From Monosporascus cannonballus (lineage: Eukaryota > Ascomycota > Sordariomycetes > Xylariales): DNA of 64,000 bases. The position numbers and the translations under genes were made by a program. Within the stretch, counting starts at the first letter, position 1. Each line of letters starts with the position of its first letter. Shown here one piece after another: positions 23,063 through 33,236 of this stretch. The notes under the pieces were generated by a model. That model made no database searches. It was not told the DNA's origin and saw only the letters and a list, made by a program, of their open reading frames with translations. Location: assembly GCA_004154925.1 (NCBI GenBank), contig QJNS01000340.1:1-64000 (forward strand), in the 5' to 3' direction.

Positions 23063-24320
23063 CTAAATTGTCATTGCCACTAATGGTATCATAAGGCCTC
23101 TTGCTTTGCGTTTGACACCCAGTTTAGCCCTGAGCTCCTCTCGCTTGTTGCTCTTTTTCGCCTTTGCAGGCTGTACACGAACTGGCTCGGGGTGGCGCGC
23201 ACTCGGCTCTGCTACTACCTCTTCCACTACCTCTTCCTCCAGCAGCTCGGCCCGGTCGCGTGCTAGTTGAAAGGCCTTCCTCGCCTCCTCCGCATCTATC
23301 CGATCTTGCTCTTCCTGAGCAATACTGATTGCAGGGTCGGCCGATGCTCCACTCGATGGGTCCTGAGCCGCGGCAGCTTCACGGGCGGCATTCCGTGTCC
23401 GGATTTCATCCAGGGCGTCGGCGACGGCCATCTCTCGTTTCGCGTCGACGGTCTTGGCCTCTAGCTCGGCCATGGCATTTTTCGACTCTTCCTCCTCCTC
23501 TCGCTCGAGGCGATCCAAGCGCTCCTCGTCTGTCTCCTCAGGTCCGGCTCGCCAGGGCTCGGTATTCCGCTTGGCCCCCTTTTCGCACACATAGTCCTGG
23601 TTCTACCATGGCTCCAAGTTAGTAGTTGCCTGATACGGAAACTTCGTAGGACGAGACACGCTTTCTCGACACCTGACCAAGGAAACCGAAGACTTCGAAT
23701 CCTTACCTTGGGATCGGTCTTAAAGGTGATCTCCGCCGAGCAGCGAGTGCATCTGATCTGTTACTGTTAACTCCTATTCACGAAGCCGAACCTTGTCGTC
23801 TGTCTCGGGCTAGGGGACGTCCTAAGCCTCGGTAACTGACGACTTAAGACAGGTCCCCTCTAGAGCCGAGGACATAAAGAGGGGGATTCGACGGAACAAG
23901 ACGTACTGGCCATGGGTTAGCATGGGGGTGTCGAGGGCAGATGACTCTAGTGCCGTAGATATATCGTGGTACGTACCATAAAACCTGAATATCTGTATAC
24001 CCAAGTACTTCTCGTCAGGTGTTTCCTTCCGCGCGTTGAACTTGCGTCCCTTATAGATGTATTCGCTTAAACACGTGTTAGTTGGTGCCGGATACGTCGA
24101 AGCGAGATTCACACTAACCCGCACGATGTGCACTTCATACTGAAGGGGGACATGAGGCGGACGGTCTGGACTTTGGGACCGGCTTGCTTAGGGCCACGGA
24201 CACGCTGCAGTTGTCTCGGGTCGAAGTCGGGTGGGTAGTACTTGGCTAAGAGCGGGTTAGCCAAAGTAAGATAGATATCATATAAATTTACTACTCACAA
24301 AGGACTTTTCTCTCAGACAT
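23063..24320 (-). CDS. YJU2: Pre-mRNA splicing factor YJU2/CWC16
   Basis: Yju2 joins the Prp19-associated spliceosome and promotes the first catalytic step. The exons are 24299-24320, 24119-24245, 23973-24065, 23707-23752 and 23063-23602. The N-terminus reads [17 protein letters not shown], then [57 protein letters not shown] and VCEKGAKRN. The two CxxC pairs form the zinc site. The C-terminus is a Glu/Arg-rich coiled coil ending in a basic LGVKRKARG stretch. The gene gives 275 residues. The exon 3/4 junction is odd. The family has FRFYIRCTRC, but ATC-AGA follows TTTTATG in the wrong phase. Only a GTACCA donor with an ATCAG acceptor keeps the frame, giving FRFYGTCTRC. The identification is secure; that junction is not. 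Confidence 0.88.
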
Positions 24321-24626
24321 CTTGTTGGTACGTCCTTGCTGGTGGTTGGTTGTAAGCTAAAGAGGGCGTCGCAACAAGCTTTCAAGCGAGGACTGACGCT
24401 CGAGGAATGACAGTTGTCCTTCTTGGGATCTTCCCCGACTTCGCCTTTGTAGTAAGTGATTTCGCAAGCGCGATGATGGCTATGGATGATTTGGATATTG
24501 AAGGGCGATGGGAGTGTTGGCGCGTGATAATAAATGGGAAGAAAAAGCGAGGGGGCGTTTCGTGAAGCTCAAGATGATACGCATGCGCTCGATTGATTGA
24601 TAAGGAGCGCGATAAGTGCATAACAC

Positions 24627-24815
24627 TACATACCTAGGTAGGTGTGTAGGTAGGTAGGGTACCTAGGTAAGGTACGCTAGTAGTAGCTCAGAGGTACCTG
24701 CCAGTATCGGGCGCTGCTTAGCTCCTAGGTACCTACAGTAGGAGGCACGTACATGTAACCAAGGTACTTCCCAGTCTGCTATGCTACCCTGGGGTAGGTA
24801 CTGTATGTCTTGAAG
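24627..24815. repeat. Cluster of CCTAGGTA/TAGGTACCTA palindromic motifs
   Basis: About 190 bp rich in degenerate TACCTAGGTAGG units, including ACATACCTAGGTAGG, GGTACCTAGGTAAGG and CTAGGTACCTACAG. It lies upstream of YJU2. Similar motifs occur at 25795-25820, 37216-37275, 42826-42842 and 46078-46087, all between genes. Confidence 0.8.
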
Positions 24816-26268
24816 ATTCCGGGAGTGGGGGTGAGCTGGGGTTAGGTAGGGAACTACAAGTCACAGGGGTACCTTTTTTTTTTAGTTAGTTACCTCCACA
24901 GGGCGACAATACGTCAAACGGAGTTAGGATATAGGTTTCTGTAGGAAATTGCATGCTATGTGACCTCATCGATTTCGTTCAAGATAGATAACTTCGAAAG
25001 TTGGCATGCGGGTAGCAGATAAATTGCAACTTTTAGCAGGCGGCTACACGTCCAACCTTCATCTACCTGTATAGTTCACTTAACCAGATATCGGGATATA
25101 GGGACTTGTACTAAATTCAAAGCGGTTATGATAATTAATAACCTCTAGAATTCTTAGCAGTCAAAAAGTCAGGTCGAAATATTAAAACGTTATTGTATTA
25201 AGCCATACATTTTGTAACTGGGGAGGGGATTCTCCCGAGTTGCAATATATCTGCCAACCCCCTGGTTGGCAACCTGCGATATTGGTAAATATCGGCAGAA
25301 CGATCTGCAATTTCCAAGCCCACATAAATCTGTACGTGATTCTACTTGGTGGTAGTGTGGCCCCGGTTGAGGTAACTAAACTATGTACCCCTGCGACTTG
25401 AACCTTAGCGTACAGTACACTACAACTTCTTGGCAGCGGGAACTATTCCAGACCAGGATTTGACGTGCAGGCGCATGAGCTTATTTACCGATTGAGTGAT
25501 ATCGATGGCAAGAAAACCGCACGGGCACTGGGCAGGTACTGGGGGATAGCCCATGACTAGACAACTTGATGTTAGAATCCTTCTCGAGCGCTTGTCTTTT
25601 CAACCCTGGATGGGGATGGGTTCCGTTATTGAATGGAAATATTAAGCAACTCTCACGCGGAGGCAGTTACTTGTTGATTCCACTCCTCCATCGATCTGTA
25701 TTACTATCATACTTCGACGCGGTATCACACATTTAGGGGAAACTCCTATACGTTGTTTTCTCCGTGCCGTGACCACCGCATGCAGTGTATGCGTGTAGGT
25801 AGGTAGCTACCTACGTAGGACGAAGGCCATCTCGATGTTATATCGCGGATCGGTAGGTAGCGTCGCCGTCATATCACACCGTAATACGCGGCGAGAGCCA
25901 CTCATCTTTTGCACCGTCAGACCCGCCCTTCAAACTCAGGCAGCAGGATCCGGGGCGACTTGCTGTTATCTGGGAGCAGCGACCAGAAAAAGTACCAAGG
26001 ATACCATATGTGCGTCATCAGTCACGGATGGCCAGTTGTAATCTTTCGCACCTTTACTATGCTTGCTTCTCGCCAGTGTTACTACGCGCTCCCGCTCTTC
26101 GACCTGAACAAGCACCCTTACTGCCAGTTTCCCTCTTCTAGCTGGAATTTGTAATTACAATTAGGTACGGACAAGTGAAATATTCCCGTATTCCAGCATC
26201 ATCTCCTGGATAATAGCTATATTTACGTGGTTGGCCTGCTGTTCCGGGCATTCCGTAACAGGCCAGCC
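24816..26268. other. Intergenic between divergent YJU2 and GT25, with two hairpins
   Basis: No gene recognised. It contains a perfect 8 bp stem with a 4 nt loop at 25252-25271 (TGCCAACC and GGTTGGCA) and a perfect 16 bp palindrome GTAGGTAGCTACCTAC at 25799-25814. A stretch at 25070-25340 is moderately AT-rich and could be an old insertion. Confidence 0.5.
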
Positions 26269-27761
26269 ATGCGCTGCCTCGGTCCCGCGGTGGCTGTCCG
26301 CCGTCCACTTCCTAGGCACATCGCTATTAGCGGCGCCGTCGCGATGTTCCTCTCCGCCTCCGTTTTTTTCCACACCCAGTTCGTCAGGAACCGACCTGCC
26401 CCTCTTCATCAAGGGGATCCCCTCTTCGGTGGGCACGATATATTCCGATGTCACAGCGCACAACAGTCAACCGGGGCCAACAGACATTTACCGAGTCACA
26501 AACGATACGCTGGGGTTTTCTAAGGTCTTCGTCGTCGGCCTCCCTGAGCGCAGCGACAAACGTGATGCCATGGCGCTGGCGAGCGCGTTGACGGGCTTTC
26601 ATGTGGAATGGGTCGACGGGGTAAATGGGGAGCAGATATCAGACAAGGCCGCCCGTTTCGGCGTTGATAGGGAAAGATTATGGAACACTAACCTTGGCTC
26701 GTGGAGGGGGCATATGACGGCAGCGTGGAGGTAAGCAGCCAGTCGATCTGGTTCGGACCCAAGATTATAACAGCTCAGATCCAACTATCGATATTCTCTG
26801 AGTACGAGTGGAGGAGAGGTGCACTGGATAGGTACGGAAGACGTGAGACTAAGCTGCGGATTGCAGGATCATGGAAGAAAACCTTGAATCGGCACTGATC
26901 GTAAGCATGAACTTACCTACAGTCGTCGGGCGCAATGCGCCCGAGGGAGTTACTTGAACGTCTTCGGAACCCCTTACTCCTGCCCTTGTTCTTCAAGGCC
27001 TTTCTGACTAATACTCGCCAGATGGAGGATGACGTGGATTGGGACACTCGTCTCGAGTCGCAGCTTCCGATGATAGCTCAGGGGGCAAGAGAGCTTTTTC
27101 CAGCTCCCAGGCCGCGCCCGCCACCATCACCTTATGGCTGGGGCTGGGATCTGCTGTGGTTGGGCCATTGCGGCGAAGTCTTTCCCGAGTTACTGGGCGA
27201 GAACAAGGGAAAGCCGACTGACGACCCTGGGATCCGGTATATGAGCAGAAAGTTCGCCATTTCTGATGACTCGACAGTCCCCGACCTGGACAAGGTCACT
27301 GGCCTTATCGATTTCAGGATTGAGCTCCCGCACACCCGGTGAGTTCATGTCACAGGTGCTCCTATCTGTACCTTCGCCTATGCCCTCTCCAACCGGGGCG
27401 CCCGTAAGATCCTCTTCGACCTGTCTGTGGACCACCTGACAGGCCCTTTTGATAACGCGCTGGCCGGTCTCTGCAGACGGGTCATGTCGAGCTATGGCTC
27501 CCTAGGTCCTGACGAGGCGGGCGATCGCGGCCTCGACACCAAGTGCATCAGTGTGACCCCACCGATATTCTTCCACCACAAAGCCACCACAAAGCCAAAG
27601 GCCCTGTAAACGCCGACAGCGATATTCAAACTGTCGTCGGTGGCGAAATACGGAAGCACGGAACTACAGAGAACATAGTATGGTCAGCCAGGGGTAATCT
27701 GAAAAACATGATTATGGGAACCGAGATGGAGAGTCAGCACGACCAAGCTATAGACTGGTAG
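26269..27761 (+). pseudogene. GT25-family glycosyltransferase, three disabling lesions
   Basis: The exons are about 26269-26730, 26867-26900 and 27022-27761. The joins are exact (AAWR-IMEENLESALI-MEDDVDWD). Recognisable blocks are KVFVVGLPERSDKRDAMALA, WVDGVNGEQ, LGSWRGHM, MEDDVDWD, WDLLWLGHCGEVFPE, GAPICTFAYALSNRGARK and DLSVDHLTGPFDNALAGLC, as in fungal LPS-type galactosyltransferases of family 25. These are normally Golgi type II membrane proteins. The lesions are a T7 run at 26363-26369 that splits the membrane anchor from the lumenal domain by one base, TGA at 27340-27342 where the family has Trp (HTR-stop-VHVTG), and an 11 bp tandem duplication at 27573-27594 that shifts the C-terminus. 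Without that duplication the frame would run to TAG at 27759-27761. Confidence 0.75.
27573..27594. repeat. 11 bp tandem duplication disrupting the GT25 gene
   Basis: CCACCACAAAG occurs twice back to back (27573-27583 and 27584-27594). Eleven is not a multiple of three, so the second copy shifts the frame and gives a premature TAA at 27607-27609. The original frame reopens directly after it. Confidence 0.9.
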
Positions 27762-29210
27762 AGACCTATCCTCTCACCGAGAAGAATATAGCTGGAGACA
27801 TACGTGCCTGTGAATTCGATGCCACTGTGGGTATCATGCAGGATTATAATGGCGCCAGGGGGGACGGCCTTGGCCTTGGTATCCGGCAAAGTTACGGGAC
27901 ATCCAGTAATGGGGACGTGATAGGCTACAATGGAACGAGTTCTGGGCTGAATCATATAGAGAGGTTGCTGGTTTGGAATCGAAGCCTGACTTTGTTCACT
28001 CCTAAATCAGTCTCTTCGCACTTGACAGAGGGATATCGAGCGTCGATTAGCATAGGATGAGCTATCCCAGTACTCATAAGCCCACAGGGCGTTGGCGACA
28101 ATGAATTTGCTGCCAGAATGGCATCCGATATCCAACAACTTTGTTAGTATGACGGCCGGCATCCATGTGTTTGCGCTCTGGTGCTATGCCACCAAGCCGA
28201 GCGAGGACTTTCAATGCCGAAACAAGACCCGGGTAATTAGAGGCCCGCTTAATACTCGGAAAACTGGGGTTGATTTATATGATACACCGTTTTAACTTAA
28301 CTGCCGATGTAGGTAGTTGTTAACGGGGCGTGTAACGATGTCACTGAAAGGTGGATGCTGGCATTGGGGACAACAGGGCTAGATTATGGTGTCTTCCAAG
28401 TATGAGGCAAACTTTTACAGGAAGACGTGTCCTTGAAGTCGCATTTATTAACACTCCTTTCCAACCCTCCTCAGGCATGTCAAACGAACATCATAAACCG
28501 CATCCGATTCTTTCCCCAAGCAAAACTGTTGTTGTCTTGTCGTGTATGTTGCTCTATGGTGGTGATGCATGAGGTGAGGATACCCCTAGACACCCGTGAA
28601 ATGCATATATTCTCGCTGTCCGGGTATCCTAGTCAAAACTTTGGTCATAATGTCATAAACCGACCAACGTCAGAACCTGAAGGAGAGGTCTAGAACAGAA
28701 TCAAAACGCCCGCGGTTCCGTAGTTAACAACTGCACCTGTCAATTTGCTCGATGCAGCCTCTCTTCCCCTGCCGTGATAATTCATTATCTCGTCAAGTTT
28801 GGCCGCGTCATGACAGCCGTGAGGCCAAACGTTGTTTCCGTGGAACGCGTGGACCGTTCCATGGCCAAGTGCTGTGGATAACATCATTCAAAATGAAGCT
28901 TCAAGCCGCCTTGGTTAGCCCTCATCGGCGATGGGGATGTCGATCTTGTTGATAGCATATGCGACCTGGAATGCTGCTGAAAATCCAGGCTTTTGACAAA
29001 GAGAACGCTATAGAATGCAGTCATGAGGTGATATAAGAAACCAACGCAAATAAGAATGACGCATATGCAAATAGACCATTGGCAGGGACGATTATTTGAA
29101 GGACATGTGCGGCAAATGTCCTCTGTAGCAATATGAACTCAACGGAACCCATGGAAGTGGCCATGTGACACAAGGATAGTTGGTTAGGCAGGGGTATACA
29201 TCGACACCGC
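27762..29210. other. Intergenic, no gene recognised
   Basis: About 1.45 kb of normal composition between the GT25 pseudogene and the 3' end of the NYN gene. Frames up to 94 codons on both strands overlap without homology or splice logic. Confidence 0.5.
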
Positions 29211-31221
29211 TTAGGCAAGGTAACCTGCGTGGAGCTCCTCGATGAACTCATCAAGTTCGATGATTCGAATCCGGTCACCGTACTTTGCGATGAAATCAGG
29301 ATCATACCAAGCTGAAGACATGGTTCGGTTCCAGCTGACTACTTCGAGCATCCAGCCTCTTTCCAGAGCCCGAGAGGCGTAATACTTGAACCCACCCGAG
29401 AACTGAGCTTGCGCGGCGTCACCAGTAGCAAGCACCATTATTCCGGGGCTTGTGTTGTCTATGATCGAGTTCATCATGTTGAGGTGGAGATTTTCATCTA
29501 TGGAACAGGGAGTCAGCTATTGACTTAGGTGCATAGAGACTGAAATAGAGAGAAACAGGACAAAAACCGCGGCTTTAACCCCTCAAGACTAGAGGCACCT
29601 CGACAAGCGGCTGTCTCATAATGGCTTATAGGGCACGCTAGAGTTTCATTGACTTACCAACACCTTGTTCCCCCCTTTTCCTGGTGACCTTAGCCACAAC
29701 TCCGTCTTCTGTGGACTCGTCGGCGCTGGCTACATCATTGGCATTATGCAGTGTAGCCCTGCAAGACGATGTGCGACTCTGACGTTTGAACCTCGGCGCG
29801 ATCTTCTCCACCATGACCCGGTCGAATATATTCATCTCATAGCCCATGCTTTCCGCTTCTCGTAGATGCGGCGGCCAATTCTCGCGTCGGGAGGCAGGAA
29901 AGGCTAAGGAGCCGGCGAGCACACGCTTTTGAATGTTCCTACCACGCTCCAAGATGCGGGCAAGATGCTGGAACGACATGGGCGTTTTCAAGTACTGACC
30001 AAGCGGCACACCCAACGCTGTTTTGACCGTGTTGATGAAACCAACCCAGATATTTGACATATCCACAAATATATGAACTCCCCTAGAGACTCTTTCTGAA
30101 TCCTCTAAAACAAAACGCCCAAGTTTGAACTCGAGCAAGGATCGTTTATTCTCCTTTGGCCAAACTGTAAATGGCTGGGGTGCTGGACTGATAGGAGTAG
30201 GGTCGGCAATCTGTGGATTGAGTTTTGTATAAAGGCAAGGGGGGACACAACAAACGTAGTTATCCTCGGACGGACGGCTAGTAGACACAATATCGCAGAG
30301 CCGTGAATCCGAAGCAAACACGGAGGAGCATTGGGAGGGTTGATGAATTGGTGAGTGTCGCACTGCCACACCAAACCGATCGGGACTTTGATCATCAGAC
30401 TCCTTCAGTCGGTTGGTATCCCTGAAACGCTGTGTAGCCTCAAAGAGGCGCTCGAGCTGGGCAATTGTAGGACCGAGAACAGGACGAACTCCGGTGCCAC
30501 CTGTAGTAATCGCGCCATTGCAAGGTGCTGCGGCGATGGAGCGCACAGTGGGTGAGCAGCCGTTATTGCTGACATCCTCAGCATATAAGGGCGTCGTACT
30601 TTGAAGCTGGTCAGTGAGATCGGATAGGGGCTGATGAGATGAAAGATAGTCGGCGATTCGTTGACGTGGACAGTTGTTCATCTTTGTTGTGGCTAGGTAT
30701 GGATCATCTTTACGATGCTCCTCGCCGTTGGAAGGCGGCGGGGTTGAGTTTGGGCTGGACAGATGATTTCCGTCAAAGGAGTTACACGATGCATCAAAGC
30801 CATCCCAATCGGTTGAGCCAACTGGAGAATCACATAAGATAGAGTCGTCCATAGTTTCGTTGTCGGTTATCGGAACTGCAGTTCTGACCATTGGTTCTCC
30901 AATGAAAGGCTTCGCGTCATTCCGCACATCGATGACCTTGGCATCGCTTGGTCTCATTTTTAATGCGAGGATTTCGCTGTCAACCGAGCCGCTCCTAGGC
31001 AATATTCCATCCGAGGCAGGCTCATTGGCCACGGGCGTTTCCCTTAGCCTCGAGAAACTGCCGATCTGCATGGCAATTGCACTAAGACCAGCTCCCAAGC
31101 GTGGAGTAGAAAGTCTCTTCCGGACGACCCTGGAGCCGTTAGGGCCCGGACGCTGAGGAGATCCTTTCATATTGGGAGCTCTCGGTGATTTCCGATGGTC
31201 AGTATCGACAAATGCATCCAT
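29211..31221 (-). CDS. NYN-domain (PIN-like nuclease fold) protein
   Basis: There are two exons, 29659-31221 (last coding base 29658) and 29211-29497, with a 160 bp intron GTAAGT...CCATAG. The joined frame reads EQGVDENLHLNMMNS. The first ~330 residues are disordered and polar. The NYN domain starts at GVHIFVDMSNIWVGF, whose Asp is a metal-ligand candidate. It continues through DENLHLNMMNSIID and IMVLATGDAAQAQFSGGF, with the second acidic residue, to EVVSWNRTMSSAWY and IRIIELDEFIEEL near the C-terminus. NYN proteins are usually RNA-binding or RNA-cleaving; the substrate here is unknown. An in-frame ATG also exists at 31293, but the 24 residues it adds look non-conserved, so MDAFVDTDH at 31221 was chosen. 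Confidence 0.8.
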
Positions 31222-33236
31222 CGTCTCTGCCCCTAGTAGCGTGGATGGAAGTATCAATTGCAGCGGAATCAACCAATGACGCCCATTGAGCAACTGACCG
31301 TCCTAAAGATGACCGACTCTATAGGAGGTAAACATTAGAGACCACGATGGTAACGATGACGCCCTATGACTGAAAATCACACGGCGGAAAGTCGGTGGCG
31401 GAGCAACAGATCGAGAAGGAGTTGGCGGAATATGGTGGACCTTTTGCCTCAAATCGCAGGAGATGGCTTGCAATTGGGATTGCCAGCTACAGAGGTGAAG
31501 ATCCTTGAATATGTTACACCAACAACTTCTGTGTTCAAGGTTAGAGAGGGAGTTGAAAGAATTGTGGGGTAACAGGGGAGCGTGGCAGAGGATGTGAGTT
31601 AGAAAAGGATGGGTGTTCAGCAACGTGGAGAACTCACTTGGTGGTGAACAAGGTGATGGCGACGTGATTACAGCAGATGAAGTAGGTGTAACACGGCTGA
31701 CAACGGGCAAAATGCTCGGCGAGCGTCAAGACCGGATCCTAATAGGGTGGATTTGAGATTGAAAAAGCAGTTGAAAAGGGGACATGAGATAAGACGTAAA
31801 GAGTCTTACTGTGTAACTGACTGAGATCGAAGAATGGGGATCTTCATAAACTCAGTTACTGAAAGTTACCGAAAGACGGTATCGGATATCGTGAAAGACA
31901 AGAAACAGCAATATAGATGAATGATATTCTCATGCAAAGTGGAAGTTGCCGAGGGAGGAAAAGGAGCAAGCAGAAGAACTAGGCCTTAGTGAAAATGATC
32001 GTACTGTAAAGAAATCAGGATAATGAGTGTGTCATTACTCTGCGTAGCATAGGATGAATTCCATCAATAACTGTGCCTATTCGAAGCCATTATTAGAGTT
32101 AGCGAGGTGCACTCTCTCAGCGATGCTGGCACTGAACCATTCAATTAGTCACTGGACAGTGGATTGGGCTCCGGCAGGTGGATCCTTTTGGGTGCAGGTG
32201 GCGGTTTTCATTCTGCCGGTCTACCTACAATGCTGCGCTTAACTATATGGGGTAGGCGGTCACTGTCGTGTGCTCCCGCCGAAGTGACAGTCCCCACATC
32301 GGGATCTGGATTACTCTTGCAGGTCAGTACCACCACAACCGACCCAAAGTCCCTAGAGGTAGGGTGGGGTCAAACGGGAGTCATCTTCTCAACGGAGACC
32401 CAGAACGTGCCCCTGGAATCGAGCTTGCCCAAGCTATATATGCTATTGATATCTGGAACAGGCTCAACCTTTTCCAGGCCTTTAGGCAGATCAATAAATG
32501 CATAAAGAAAAGGAACTTAAATTCAGAGATAGACATAGGACATGAGTTCATCCGGAACTTCCGGGTTTATGTAAGGCTAGACACGGGGTTATACATTATA
32601 TGGAAATTCACCATCAGTTACTGAACTCATAAAAACATCGTGTTTCTCGTTTGGTGCCGCTTACAAAGCAGTAAGCAAATAAGACAGGCCTGGGGAGTTG
32701 CCACTTAGGTAGTTTTGCTCTATAGTGAATGCGCATAGACATACCGATGTGTAAGTGCAGGAAGACTTTATACATCCTTATTGAACCCGTATGCTCAAGT
32801 AAGGGGTAGTCCATCGTAGCTCCGCGCCGCTTTCAACTTGAGATGTACTGATTCTTTAAATGCTTGGAATATCCCCCGGGGACTCCCCAAGAATTATATA
32901 CCAGGCAGCATGCTGGTACTTTAGGGACTAGGCTTACTGTGACGACTCTTGACTGGTAGTCGAAACTTTGACTAACGACATCCGCTCCTGCACCATTGCC
33001 TGAAAAGGTCTATCGAGTATAGTAGTCGGCTGGGCACGCATGATATACCGGCTCAACATCAGTTGCCGCTCAGCTAGGGCGAGTGTCTCGAAAGAACTAA
33101 TCTATAACGTAATCGTGGTATCTTGAACTGCTGAGACTATTTGTCGTTATCCTGTACACCTAACCATTGAATGCGCGTGTAGCTAGCATTAAGCTTCACT
33201 GGGCATAATACATAAAATCGTTTTATGCGGTGCCAC
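31222..33236. other. Intergenic, no gene recognised
   Basis: Two kilobases upstream of the NYN gene and downstream of RSC1. The frames at 31303-31710 (minus) and 32054-32624 (plus, two overlapping frames) have no recognisable family and unusual composition. They were not called. Confidence 0.45.

Noticed and set aside
27340..27357. GTGAGT donor at the GT25 TGA as an intron start
   Set aside because: The nearest AG that restores homology is 17 bp away, too short for an intron, and family residues VHVTG are encoded inside it.
27734..28060. ORFs on both strands after the GT25 pseudogene
   Set aside because: Mutually antisense, short, no homology.
31303..31710. 135-codon minus ORF upstream of the NYN gene
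   Set aside because: Ser/Pro/His-rich with no join into the NYN reading frame and no family. More likely leader or intergenic.
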